Shown here piece by piece: positions 33,162 through 41,781 of a DNA stretch of 64,000 nt. The translations under genes were made by a program, and so were the position numbers. Within the stretch, counting starts at the first letter, position 1, and every line of letters starts with the position of its first letter. The notes below the pieces were generated by a model, which made no database searches, had not been told where the DNA came from, and saw nothing but the letters and a program-made list of their open reading frames with translations. This stretch comes from Kribbella sp. NBC_01245 (lineage in GTDB: Bacteria; Actinomycetota; Actinomycetes; Propionibacteriales; Kribbellaceae): positions 5,642,001 through 5,706,000 of the forward strand of contig NZ_CP108487.1 of the NCBI RefSeq assembly GCF_036226525.1. The letters are read 5' to 3'.

Positions 33162-36100
33162 ATGACCATGCCCCCACGCCGCCCGGTGTCCGCACTGGCG
33201 CTGGCGACGGTGCTGGCGCTTGCCGCGGCGATCCCGCTGCAGCCTGCCAGTGCCAACCCCAGCGCCCCAACCCCTGAACCCAAGCCCGGTAACAGCCAGG
33301 CCGTCACGTTGATCACCGGTGATGTGGTCGAGGTGACCGAGGCCGGTGCCGGCAAGCGCGCCGCCACGGTCCGGCCGGCCGATGGGCGCGAGCACATCGC
33401 CTTCCAGACCATCGAGGTCGACGGCGGCCTCCGGGTCCTGCCGAGTGACGTCGTCCCGCTGCTGTCCGCGGGCGTCCTCGACGCGGACCTGTTCGACGTC
33501 GAAGAGCTGATCGCCGACGGCTTCGGCGACCAGACCGCGACGAGCCTTCCCCTCATCGTTCGGTACTCAGGCGCGAGGTCGCAGGCCCTCGCCGGTACGA
33601 CGACCACCAAGCCGCTGGACAGCATCGGTGGTGCCGCCATCAGCGCGAGCAAGACCTCGCTGCGCGGCCTCTGGCAGACTCTCGCACCCACCGGCCAGAT
33701 GACCACTCTCGCCGGTTCCGGGATCGACAAGATCTGGCTCGACGGCAAGGTGGAGGCGGTGCTCGACCGCAGTGTCGCGCAGATCGGCGCACCCGCGGTC
33801 TGGCAGTCCGGCTTCCAGGGCGAAGGCGTGAAGGTCGCGGTGCTCGACACCGGGATCGACGCGAACCACCCGGACGTGTCGGGCAAGGTCGAGCAGTCCC
33901 GCGACTTCTCCGGCAGCACCGATATCAGCGACCACTTCGGCCACGGCACCCACGTGGCCGCGACGATCGCCGGTACCGGCGCCGGCTCGAACGGCCTGCG
34001 CAAGGGTGTCGCCCCGAAGGCAGGCCTGCTGATCGGCAAGGTGCTCGGGGATGACGGCTACGGCCAGGAGTCCTGGATCATCGAGGGCATGGAATGGGCC
34101 GCGGGCCAAGGCGCCGCGGTCGTGAACATGAGCCTCGGCGGCAGCGCGACCGACGGCACGGACCCGATGAGCGCGGCGGTCGACCGGCTGACCGCGAGCT
34201 CGGGCACGCTGTTCGTCATCTCGGCCGGCAACGAGGGCGCCGACGGCACGATCGGTACGCCCGGAGCGGCCCGTTCCGCGCTCACGGTCGGCGCGGTCGA
34301 CCGGGACGAGAGCCTGGCCGACTTCTCCAGCCGCGGACCGCGTGTGGGTGACGAGGGCTTGAAGCCTGAGATCACCGCACCGGGTGTGGATATCGTCGCG
34401 GCCCGGGCTGCCGGCACCGCGATGGGCACACCGATCGACGCGCTCTACACCGCCGCTTCCGGTACGTCGATGGCCGCGCCGCACGTGGCCGGCGCCGCCG
34501 TACTGCTGAAGAACGCGCACCCGGACTGGTCCGCCACCCGGTTGAAGGACGCGCTGGTCAGTACGGCGAAGTCCAACCCGGCGTTGTCCGTCTACGCCCA
34601 AGGCGTGGGTCGTGCCGACGTGGCCAAGGCGCTCGCGCAGCAGGTCTACGCGACGAGCGTGGCCGACTTCGCACTGCTCGACGGCGAGAGCCCGCTGGAA
34701 CGGACTGTCACCTACACCAACGACACCACGTCGGCGGTGACGCTCCAGCTCAAGGTGGAGGTCCAGAACCTCACCTCCCGCCAGCCCGAGACAGACGGCA
34801 TCACCGCGCCGGGAAGTATCACCGTGCCCGCCAAGGGCTCCGTCGACGTACAGGTCGCAGTTGATCCCACCAAGATCGCGCGCGGTCTGCACAGCGGCTG
34901 GCTCGTTGCCACCGGCACCAACGGCGTCGTCGCCAAGACCGCGGTCGGCGCTCTCCGCCAAGGTCCGACGCACCAGGTCACCGTGCGGGCGATCGGCGCG
35001 GACGGCACGCCCACCGGCGTACCGACGTTCAGCCTGTTCGGCGAGAACCCACGCTCGGACATGCTGTGGTGGTTGCCTGACGGTGGCAGCCGCACGTTCA
35101 ACGTCGAGGAGGGCACGTACTTCGTACAGGGCCTGATCGACATCCCCGGGGTCCAGCGCGAGGCCGCTGGCCTGTACGTCGACCCGTCGCTCAAGGTGGA
35201 TCGCGACATGGAGGTGGTGCTGGACGCCCGGAAGGCCGTGCCGATCCGGATCCAGACGCCCAAGCCGTCCGAACAGCAGGCGGTGCTCAGCTACTACACG
35301 CACCGCGAGCTCGGGAACGGCCGGACCATCAGCCATGGCGTGATGCACTTCAGCACTGTCAGCGAGGTCCGGGTGACGCCCACGGCGCCGGTGACGGAGG
35401 GCCGGTTCGAGTTCTCCTCGCGCTGGCAACTGGTCGCGCCGCTGGTCCAGGCGTCCGTGAAGGGGCTGCCGAATCCGCTGCCGGACATGAAGCTGCTGCA
35501 CCGGTCGCCGTCGTTCGAAGGCACCCGCCGCTTCCCGTTGGTCGCCGCGACGCCGACCGACCTGAGCCGGGTCCGTGGCGCGGTGGCCGTGCTCGACCCG
35601 GGGGAAGACTGGGAGGAGAGCAAGTTCGTCGAGGCCGTCGCGAACGCTGGTGGCCTGGGCGTGATCCTGCTGCGGCCGCTGGACCGGCTGCCGTGGACGG
35701 TCTGGCGTCCGACCGGTGACCGCGAGCCGATCCCGGCCATGGTCACCACGCAGGCCACCGGGCAGCAGCTCATTGCCAAGGGCAAGCAGGCCGGCGCGAA
35801 GATCGACCTGACGCTGACGACGTCGAGCCCCTACCTGTACGACGTGCAGCAGGTCTCGACCGGGCAGGTGCCGGCGCAGATCGTGCACAAGGTGACGCCG
35901 GAGAACAGCATGCGGATCACCACCGGGTACGCCGACAACGGTGGCTTCGGCTGGGCGAAGGAGCAGCGGTTCGGGTGGCGCCCGTGGCAGACGTACTCCT
36001 GGAACGACAAGCAGCGGTATATCCAGACGCCCAAGGTCCGCGAGGAGTGGGTGTCGACCGGCGACTCGTTGTGGCAGCACCGGGTCCACCACGCGTTCAC

Positions 36101-36818
36101 GTGGGACGAGATGGGTCCGCTGAACGGTGGCATGACCGAGGCGCCGCGCAGCTACCGCCCGGGTACGTCGGGCGAGACGTGGTTCGGTCCGGTCGTCCGT
36201 CCGGCCTCACCGCGCGGTGTGCCGGGTCTGGTGTCGGCTCGTTCCGGCGATCTGCTGAAGCTGCGAGTGGCGGAGTTCGTCGACAAGGCCGGGCACTACT
36301 CGCTGGGCGCGGACTCGTCGGCGAAGCTCTGGCGGAACGGTCAGCTGCTGGCCGAACTACCCGACGCTCGTCAGGACATCACCACGTCAGGCGGCGACGC
36401 GTCGTACCGGCTGGAGTTGTCGACGCAGCGGGATGACGAGGAGTGGACGCTCGGTACTTCGACCAAGACCGTCTGGGACTTCCGGTCGGCTCGGCAGCCG
36501 GTGGACAAGGCGACGCCGTTGAGCCTGCTGCAGGTCGACTACGACGTGCCGGTTGGGCTGGATGGGAAGGCGACTTCTCTGCCGCATGTGGTCCGGTTCG
36601 GACTGCGGCACCAGGACGGGCACGCGGCACCGCGCGGCACGTCTCTGAAGGCGGAGATCTCTACTGACCAGGGGACGACCTGGCGCCGGGCGGTAGTCGT
36701 CGGCCAGCTGGCGTTGATCCCGAGCGGTCACGGCACCGTCTCGCTTCGGGTGACTGCCAGCGATGGTGCGGGCAACCGGGTCGAGCAGACGGTTGTGAAC
36801 GCGTACAACCGTCGGTAG
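33162..36818 (+). CDS. large secreted S8 (subtilisin-family) serine protease
   Basis: A 1218-aa exported protease. The signal peptide ends near residue 31 (QPASA). A prodomain-like region to ~205 is followed by the subtilase domain with D229 (VAVLDTGIDANHPD), H261 (FGHGTHVA), N in ISAGNEG and S436 (SGTSMAAPHVAG). The remaining ~700 residues are beta-rich; around residue 800 RGAVAVLDPGEDW...GLGVILL looks like a PA-type insert. Typical subtilases are 350-450 aa, so most of the protein is accessory. ATG at 33162 follows GAAGGAG. Flanked by two paralogous regulators. Confidence 0.93.
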   Translation: MTMPPRRPVSALALATVLALAAAIPLQPASANPSAPTPEPKPGNSQAVTLITGDVVEVTEAGAGKRAATVRPADGREHIAFQTIEVDGGLRVLPSDVVPLLSAGVLDADLFDVEELIADGFGDQTATSLPLIVRYSGARSQALAGTTTTKPLDSIGGAAISASKTSLRGLWQTLAPTGQMTTLAGSGIDKIWLDGKVEAVLDRSVAQIGAPAVWQSGFQGEGVKVAVLDTGIDANHPDVSGKVEQSRDFSGSTDISDHFGHGTHVAATIAGTGAGSNGLRKGVAPKAGLLIGKVLGDDGYGQESWIIEGMEWAAGQGAAVVNMSLGGSATDGTDPMSAAVDRLTASSGTLFVISAGNEGADGTIGTPGAARSALTVGAVDRDESLADFSSRGPRVGDEGLKPEITAPGVDIVAARAAGTAMGTPIDALYTAASGTSMAAPHVAGAAVLLKNAHPDWSATRLKDALVSTAKSNPALSVYAQGVGRADVAKALAQQVYATSVADFALLDGESPLERTVTYTNDTTSAVTLQLKVEVQNLTSRQPETDGITAPGSITVPAKGSVDVQVAVDPTKIARGLHSGWLVATGTNGVVAKTAVGALRQGPTHQVTVRAIGADGTPTGVPTFSLFGENPRSDMLWWLPDGGSRTFNVEEGTYFVQGLIDIPGVQREAAGLYVDPSLKVDRDMEVVLDARKAVPIRIQTPKPSEQQAVLSYYTHRELGNGRTISHGVMHFSTVSEVRVTPTAPVTEGRFEFSSRWQLVAPLVQASVKGLPNPLPDMKLLHRSPSFEGTRRFPLVAATPTDLSRVRGAVAVLDPGEDWEESKFVEAVANAGGLGVILLRPLDRLPWTVWRPTGDREPIPAMVTTQATGQQLIAKGKQAGAKIDLTLTTSSPYLYDVQQVSTGQVPAQIVHKVTPENSMRITTGYADNGGFGWAKEQRFGWRPWQTYSWNDKQRYIQTPKVREEWVSTGDSLWQHRVHHAFTWDEMGPLNGGMTEAPRSYRPGTSGETWFGPVVRPASPRGVPGLVSARSGDLLKLRVAEFVDKAGHYSLGADSSAKLWRNGQLLAELPDARQDITTSGGDASYRLELSTQRDDEEWTLGTSTKTVWDFRSARQPVDKATPLSLLQVDYDVPVGLDGKATSLPHVVRFGLRHQDGHAAPRGTSLKAEISTDQGTTWRRAVVVGQLALIPSGHGTVSLRVTASDGAGNRVEQTVVNAYNRR

Positions 36819-36842
36819 TTCTTGCAGGTCCGTCCGCCGCGT

Positions 36843-37814
36843 CTAGATCCAGCCGCGGCGGGCGGCCTGGAAGGCGAGGCCAGTGCGGGTATCGACGGCC
36901 GCAAGATCCATGAGCCGGTCTAGCCGGCGCTGGACCGTACGGCGACTGATACCGAGTTGGGTCGCGATGGACTTATCAGGCAGACCTGCGACGACTAGTG
37001 AGAGCAGTAGACGCTCAGAGTCGTCCAGGTCTGCCTTTACTTCGTCTGGACCCGCATGCGACCGCACCGGCGTCGCGAGCTCCCAGTGGCTCTCGAACAA
37101 CGCCAGCAAGGCATCGAGCAGTTGGCTCCGGCCGATCACCGCGGCGGTCGGTTCACCGATGCCCTGCTCGTCGGTCCGGACCAGTGGGCAGATCGCCGTC
37201 TCGCGATCGATGATGGCCAGCCGGACCGGCAGCGTCGGCAACGTCCGGGCCTCCTCGCCCCAACTCACGCCCTCCGCGATGCTGTCGAGTTCACCCGGCG
37301 TCTCGAGCAGGGCCCGCTCGTAGATCGAGCGATAACGCACGCCACGGTTCAGCGCGGCGTACTCCTCGGTGTTGTCGGCGCCCTGCATCGCGAGCGGGTT
37401 CGCCCGGCAGAACCAGAGGATCTCCTTGCGCGCCGAGTTCTGCACTTGGCGGAGGCGCTCGCGCAGCGTGGCCGCGCCGACGATGACCTCGACCAGGTGG
37501 TCGGCATCCCGCCGGCGAGCGCCTGCCCGGTACTCCTCGCTCAACGCGGCTACGGTCTGACGCGCGGTCTCGAGCCACTCCTGGCGCTGCAGCAGCGTCG
37601 TACCGAGCGCGACATCGGGCGGCAGCGGCCGGAACACCGGGTCATCGCCGAGTTGGACCGTGACCAGGCCCAGCGTCTGCAACCGGTCGAGCACCTCGCT
37701 CGCCTCGGCCTCGGTCAGCCTGGCCACGTCGGCCAGGTCCCGGACCCGGGCCGCGGCCATCCCGATCAGCAGCCGGTAGGTCTGCTCCTCACGCGGCTGA
37801 AGCAGCTCGTGCAT
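36843..37814 (-). CDS. two-HTH (TrmB/LuxR-like) transcriptional regulator, paralog B
   Basis: A 323-aa regulator with the same layout as the protein at 30439-31401. It has an N-terminal winged helix (TYRLLIGMAAARVRDLADVARLTEAEASEVL), a ~150-residue middle domain sharing GVRYRSIYERA (GIRYRTIYQES in paralog A) and PVRLAIIDRETAICPL, and a C-terminal LuxR-type HTH (DKSIATQLGISRRTVQRRL) ending RRGWI. It is convergent with the subtilase, 24 bp apart. Upstream lies an inverted repeat at 37870-37888. Effector and targets unknown. Confidence 0.85.
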   Translation of the reverse strand: MHELLQPREEQTYRLLIGMAAARVRDLADVARLTEAEASEVLDRLQTLGLVTVQLGDDPVFRPLPPDVALGTTLLQRQEWLETARQTVAALSEEYRAGARRRDADHLVEVIVGAATLRERLRQVQNSARKEILWFCRANPLAMQGADNTEEYAALNRGVRYRSIYERALLETPGELDSIAEGVSWGEEARTLPTLPVRLAIIDRETAICPLVRTDEQGIGEPTAAVIGRSQLLDALLALFESHWELATPVRSHAGPDEVKADLDDSERLLLSLVVAGLPDKSIATQLGISRRTVQRRLDRLMDLAAVDTRTGLAFQAARRGWI

Positions 37815-37869
37815 GCCCGTTACCCCTCTGACAGCGAATGGACCTCAACATAGCTGCACAGTCAGCCAT

Positions 37870-37888
37870 GTCCGAACCTTTTTCGGAC
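37870..37888. promoter_or_regulatory. 7-bp inverted repeat between regulator B and NTF2-like gene
   Basis: GTCCGAA-ccttt-TTCGGAC lies 56 bp upstream of regulator B and 40 bp upstream of the SnoaL-like gene, a likely autoregulatory operator. Confidence 0.45.
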
Positions 37889-37927
37889 TATCGCGAAATG
37901 TCGGTGGCCCCGGTTAGCGTCTGGCGA

Positions 37928-38338
37928 ATGAGTGAGAGCGAGCGGACTCGAGCCGCGATTCAGCAGTATCTGGACAGTCTGATCAAGCGGGACTGGACGT
38001 CTTTCGCGGCCGTCCTGACCGAGGACGTCGAGTATGAGCTGCCGCAGACCAACGAGCGGATCTCGGGCCGGGAGAAGTTCGTCAGGTTCAACGCGGAGTA
38101 TCCGGGGGACTGGACGCTCGAGGTCACCAGGCTGCTGGCGGACGGTGACACGGCGGCGGCGACCTTCAACCTCCGCCTGGACGAGCAGGACCTGGTCGGC
38201 ATCGCCTTCTTCCAGCTGACCGACGGCGTGATCGCGCGAGTGACCGACTTCTGGCCGGAGCCGTATGAGCCGCCGGCCGGCCGGGAGGACCTGGTCGAGC
38301 GCGTCCCCGCGCGGACCGATCGGCTCAGCTTGGGATGA
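37928..38338 (+). CDS. SnoaL-like / NTF2-fold protein
   Basis: A 136-aa cone-barrel protein. The pattern TRAAIQQYLDSLIKRDW followed by VEYELPQTNERISGREKFVRF and ending VARVTDFWPEPYEPP (read here as IARVTDFW) fits the SnoaL/DUF4440-like NTF2 superfamily, which includes small enzymes and ligand-binding proteins. The ATG at 37928 gives the family-like N-terminus; upstream codons are intergenic. Overlaps the convergent ABC exporter by 14 bp. No substrate can be assigned. Confidence 0.82.
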   Translation: MSESERTRAAIQQYLDSLIKRDWTSFAAVLTEDVEYELPQTNERISGREKFVRFNAEYPGDWTLEVTRLLADGDTAAATFNLRLDEQDLVGIAFFQLTDGVIARVTDFWPEPYEPPAGREDLVERVPARTDRLSLG

Positions 38339-40151
38339 CCTCTTCCCCGGCGTAGCCCTGGGCCTGGAGTTCGAAAAGGCGGGCGTAGGTACCACCGGTC
38401 GTGACGAGGGTTTGGTGGCTGCCGAGTTCGGCGACGCGGCCGTCGACCAGGACGGCGATGCGATCGGCGTCCCGTACGGCGCCGAGGCGGTGCGAGATGA
38501 GGACGCTGGTTCGGCCTTCGCGATGAGTGGCGAGGCTGGTGTGGATCTCGTGCTCCGCCTCGGCGTCGAGGCCGGAGGTCGGTTCGTCGAGGATCAACAG
38601 GTCGCGGCGGTCCCGCAGGAAGGCCCGGGCCAGCGCCACCCGTTGCCACTGGCCGCCGGAGAGCAGCACCCCCGTGGCCGGGTCGTCCTTGTCGGCGTGG
38701 TCGAAGAACATCCGCGACAGCATCGTGTCGTACCCGCGGGGTAGTTCCTCGAGGGCTTTGGCGATGCCCGCGCGATCGGCCGCGGCCTCGGATCGTCCCT
38801 GACTGTCCGGCAGCAGGTCGTCGGCGCCGTCGACCTCACCGAAGGCGATGTTCTCGGCGGCGCTCAGCTCGTAACACATGAAGTCCTGGAAGACCGCCCC
38901 GATCCGGCGCCGCAATTCGGTCACCTCGAAGGCGCGCAGATCGACGCCGTCCCACAACACCGCGCCCTTGGTCGGGTCGTAGAACCGGCAGAGCAGTTTG
39001 ACCAACGTGCTCTTGCCCGCGCCGTTGTGCCCGACCAACGCGAGCGACTGCCCGAACGGAATGAACAGGTCGACCCCGGCCAGCGCCCACGGGTGGTCGT
39101 CGCTGTACCGGAACCAGACATCGCGGAACTCGATCCCATGCCGCAACTCCAGCACCGCGACCGGCTCAGCCGCCGCCGGCAGCCCAGCGGGCTCACTCGT
39201 CACCGCCTGGTAGTGCGTGAACATCAGCAGCGCGTTGTGCGCCATCCCCAGCCGGTTGATCAGCGCGGACAACGCCACTTGCACGCCCGTCACCGCGGCG
39301 ACGAACACCGCGACATCGCCAAGGCTGATCCGGCCATTGCCCGCAGCAACGATCGCCCAGATCAATCCGGCGCCGGCGATGACCGCACCGAGTGCCGCGA
39401 GCAACCCCTGCACCAGCAGATCCCGGCGGTCGATTCGCCGCTTGGCCGCGTTGGCCTTGCGGAGCTCCGTCAGCATTCGCAACCGCAGGAGCCGACCGAG
39501 GCCGAGGAGGCGGATCTCCTTCGCTGCTTCGAGGCCAGTCATCAGCTCGGAGTAGAAGAACTGCCGCCGCTCGGTGGGGCTCAGACCTGTCATCATCTCG
39601 GCCCGGCGACGGCTGATCTGCACCTCGGCGTACAGGCCGGGCACCGACGCGGCCAGTACGACGACCGCCATCCACGGGCTGATTGCAAGCAGCGTGACCA
39701 CGAAACCGGCCAGCGTCAGCATCGACTGCAGGCCGCCGATCAACGCGTCGAGGATGATCACCGGTCCCGACTGGCTGTGCTGTTCGCCCATCCGGAGCCG
39801 GTCGCGGAAGGCCGGGTCCTCCAGTTTCGCGAGGCCGGTCATCCGGTCGGTCGCCTCGTACAGGCGATCCCGGGAAAGTACCGTGACCCGGCGGGAGACC
39901 TCCGCCGAGAGGTACCGGCCGAGCTCGGTCAGCACGGCGACCGCGAGCCCGGCCGCCGCGAGGCCGATGGCGAGCAGGACGAGCTGCCCACCACCGTCGG
40001 CTAGGCGGTCCAGCACCAGCTTCATCAGCCAGGCCGTCGCCACTGGCGCGAGGCCGCCGCCGACACTCGCGAGCACGTACCCCGCGAATGCCGCGGGCGC
40101 CGCTCGCCAGGCCAGTGCGAGCGAGGCGGCCGCCCCCGAGCGCATGCTCAT
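38325..40151 (-). CDS. ABC exporter (fused membrane and ATPase domains) of a peptide cluster
   Basis: A 608-aa type-I exporter half-transporter. Six helices lie within residues ~15-310, followed by an ATPase domain with Walker A GHNGAGKST (~390), signature LSGGQWQR, Walker B LLILDEPTSGLD and H-loop LISHRLG. It has no N-terminal C39 peptidase domain, so any leader cleavage must be done by another enzyme. It overlaps the TlpA-like gene by 4 bp and lies last in the operon peptide - MauE-like - TlpA-like - exporter. The likely cargo is the cysteine-rich peptide (inference). Confidence 0.92.
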   Translation of the reverse strand: MSMRSGAAASLALAWRAAPAAFAGYVLASVGGGLAPVATAWLMKLVLDRLADGGGQLVLLAIGLAAAGLAVAVLTELGRYLSAEVSRRVTVLSRDRLYEATDRMTGLAKLEDPAFRDRLRMGEQHSQSGPVIILDALIGGLQSMLTLAGFVVTLLAISPWMAVVVLAASVPGLYAEVQISRRRAEMMTGLSPTERRQFFYSELMTGLEAAKEIRLLGLGRLLRLRMLTELRKANAAKRRIDRRDLLVQGLLAALGAVIAGAGLIWAIVAAGNGRISLGDVAVFVAAVTGVQVALSALINRLGMAHNALLMFTHYQAVTSEPAGLPAAAEPVAVLELRHGIEFRDVWFRYSDDHPWALAGVDLFIPFGQSLALVGHNGAGKSTLVKLLCRFYDPTKGAVLWDGVDLRAFEVTELRRRIGAVFQDFMCYELSAAENIAFGEVDGADDLLPDSQGRSEAAADRAGIAKALEELPRGYDTMLSRMFFDHADKDDPATGVLLSGGQWQRVALARAFLRDRRDLLILDEPTSGLDAEAEHEIHTSLATHREGRTSVLISHRLGAVRDADRIAVLVDGRVAELGSHQTLVTTGGTYARLFELQAQGYAGEEVIPS

Positions 40152-40666
40152 GCCGTCAGTTGGCCGGCCTGGAACCCGCTCGACACCACCCGCAGGTTGT
40201 CATCGAGTACGGCGATCGTCGGCAGGCCGCGGACTCCGACCGCGCGAGTGATGGCTCCGTCCTCCTCCTCGATCACCACCTGGGCGACCTTCGACAACCG
40301 CTCCACCAGTTCGGCCAGGGCAGGCTCGTCGCCGTGCGCGATCGCGAGGACGCGCTCCCGGCCGAGCGGTTCGGCGTACGTCAGGAAACCGGGCAGACTC
40401 TCCGCGCACGTGTCGCACCGGGTCGAGAAGAACCCGAGCACGGTGCCGCCGCTGGGCGAGACCTCGAGGCCGTCGGTCGTGGTGGCGGTGAACGGCGCGA
40501 TCGGCGTACCGACCGGCAGCGCGCCCGCGTCCATCGGCTGTCCCTTGGCCAGCTTGTTGAGCAGTTCGGCGTGGGACCGCAGGCGTTTGACCAGGCCGAG
40601 GGTGACCACCAGGTCGAGCAGTACCACCGCTCCGACCAGAACGACCGCGATCGTCAGGATGACCAA
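40148..40666 (-). CDS. membrane-anchored TlpA/MauD-like thioredoxin-fold protein
   Basis: A 172-aa protein with one N-terminal transmembrane anchor (residues ~3-24) and an extracytoplasmic thioredoxin fold. The redox motif is C84-D-T-C87 within FSTRCDTCAES, and the cis-proline is in GLPTIAV. This resembles MauD/TlpA proteins that act with MauE to form or reshuffle disulfides in exported proteins. Co-operonic with a MauE-like protein upstream (13 bp gap) and an ABC exporter downstream (4-bp overlap). Probable partner: the six-cysteine peptide. Confidence 0.88.
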   Translation of the reverse strand: MVILTIAVVLVGAVVLLDLVVTLGLVKRLRSHAELLNKLAKGQPMDAGALPVGTPIAPFTATTTDGLEVSPSGGTVLGFFSTRCDTCAESLPGFLTYAEPLGRERVLAIAHGDEPALAELVERLSKVAQVVIEEEDGAITRAVGVRGLPTIAVLDDNLRVVSSGFQAGQLTA

Positions 40667-40679
40667 GGCCTTCTCCTTC

Positions 40680-41237
40680 TTAGTTGACTTCCAATGGGCT
40701 GAACAGGTCGATGAGGTCGTCGAATCGCGTGATGAGCAACCCGGTGATCAATCCGGCTACAACCGCCATAGCCACCCCTGCGGGTTCAACCGTGGTGTTG
40801 GGGCTGGTGGTCGCTACTAGTCCTGCGACGGCTAGGGCCAACAGGAGCACGTTCCGTACGACGTGAGCGCGGCCTAGCGGGGTAGAGCTGGCGCCAAAGC
40901 ACTTGCAGGCCTTGCGGACTCCTCGGCGCAGTGTCACCACGATCGCGCCGGTGAACGCCAGCAGGAGCAGCACAGCCAAGGCGAACCCGAGCACCGCCAC
41001 AGGCTCGAGGGTCTTGGTAAGCGCTGCACCAGCTCCGACCACCAGCGCGACCGTGATGACGCCCTCGGCAGCTACGACGGCTCTCGCCGCCGGAACGCGT
41101 AGAGCCTTGGGGAGGACCTCCAGTGGACCTGCTGAGGCTGCAAAGTCCTGGAACGCCCTCCGTCCGGCCTTACTTGCCGCGGACAATCCGAAAACGAAGG
41201 CGAGGCCGAGGCAGCAACTGAGCAAGAGGTAGAGCAT
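40680..41237 (-). CDS. MauE/DoxX-like redox membrane protein
   Basis: A 185-aa membrane protein with four to five helices. The conserved loop motif KACKCFGA (C111, C113) before a helix is characteristic of MauE, which supports disulfide formation in methylamine dehydrogenase biogenesis. The ATG at 41237 has GAAGG at useful spacing; an ATG at 41243 would sit directly on that site. Lies 70 bp downstream of the peptide gene, past a strong hairpin. With the TlpA-like protein it would form a two-part oxidising system. Confidence 0.87.
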   Translation of the reverse strand: MLYLLLSCCLGLAFVFGLSAASKAGRRAFQDFAASAGPLEVLPKALRVPAARAVVAAEGVITVALVVGAGAALTKTLEPVAVLGFALAVLLLLAFTGAIVVTLRRGVRKACKCFGASSTPLGRAHVVRNVLLLALAVAGLVATTSPNTTVEPAGVAMAVVAGLITGLLITRFDDLIDLFSPLEVN

Positions 41238-41256
41238 CGCCATCCTTCGTCAGGTA

Positions 41257-41286
41257 GGCGGTGCCGGCGCGTCCACCGGCACCGCC
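41257..41286 (-). terminator. attenuator-like hairpin between peptide gene and maturation genes
   Basis: GGCGGTGCCGG (41257-41267) pairs perfectly with CCGGCACCGCC (41276-41286) around an 8-nt loop. It lies 21 bp beyond the peptide stop. Partial termination here would give more peptide transcript than exporter transcript, as in many precursor-peptide operons. Confidence 0.7.
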
Positions 41287-41307
41287 GTCAGCTTGGGCTA
41301 GCTCGGG

Positions 41308-41499
41308 TCAGCAGCCACCGACGATGTAGCAGGCGCCGCAGTAGCCGTTCGCGCAGTTCTTGACCTTCCGGACCCAGCCGGGCTGGTCCCAGAAGCAGCC
41401 GCACGAAACCTGGTAGTCCTGCACACCGGCCTCTGCCGTGACCTCCGGAATGAGACGACCGACGATCCGGTCACCGACGTGCTGGAATGCCTTGATCAT
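41308..41499 (-). CDS. 63-aa six-cysteine peptide, candidate exported precursor
   Basis: A small gene with a strong ribosome-binding site (AGGAAGG, 7 bases before ATG 41499). The N-terminal 24 residues are amphipathic and cysteine-free, with VGDRIVGRLIPEV, and end in AEA, an A-x-A site followed by Gly. The remaining 39 residues hold all six cysteines (positions 33, 35, 49, 54, 57, 63), including SCGCF, NCANGYCGACY and a C-terminal GGC. The leader lacks a hydrophobic core, so Sec export is unlikely. Neighbours (MauE-like, TlpA-like, ABC exporter, divergent S26 peptidase) fit maturation by disulfides, export and cleavage. Bacteriocin or signalling role is inference. Confidence 0.78.
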   Translation of the reverse strand: MIKAFQHVGDRIVGRLIPEVTAEAGVQDYQVSCGCFWDQPGWVRKVKNCANGYCGACYIVGGC

Positions 41500-41781
41500 G
41501 GTGATTCCTTCCTACCGAGGCGGATGAGTTGGCAGGACATTACTTTCGCGGGCGGGTAGTAGCGAGAGGAATTCGCATCAATATCTGGCCAGATCCAGAC
41601 TCGCGAATTGCTGTCCGGTTCTTGCCGATCACGTGGTGTTGACGCCTGATCGCCGGATGCTGATGGAATCGCTTGTAAAACAAGGCTTCTGGTCTGGTCC
41701 GGAAGGCCCGGGTCGTCGAAATTTAAAGGAACGGAATTCCTCGGTCGGCCAAGTTTTGAAATAGCGGGGTAGGGTATTGCC
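41500..41781. promoter_or_regulatory. divergent promoter region of the peptide cluster with two palindromes
   Basis: This 282-bp gap between the peptide gene and the S26 peptidase contains ATCTGGCCAGAT (41583-41594, perfect 12-bp palindrome), flanked by an outer AATTCGC/GCGAATT pair. It also holds CTTGT-aaa-ACAAG (41672-41684). The region is visibly less GC-rich than its neighbours, consistent with promoters for both directions. No regulator gene is in the cluster. Confidence 0.55.

Noticed and set aside
33567..36092. 841-codon minus-strand frame opposite the subtilase
   Set aside because: Arg/Asp/Val-rich shadow with no motif; subtilase catalytic residues are intact on the plus strand.
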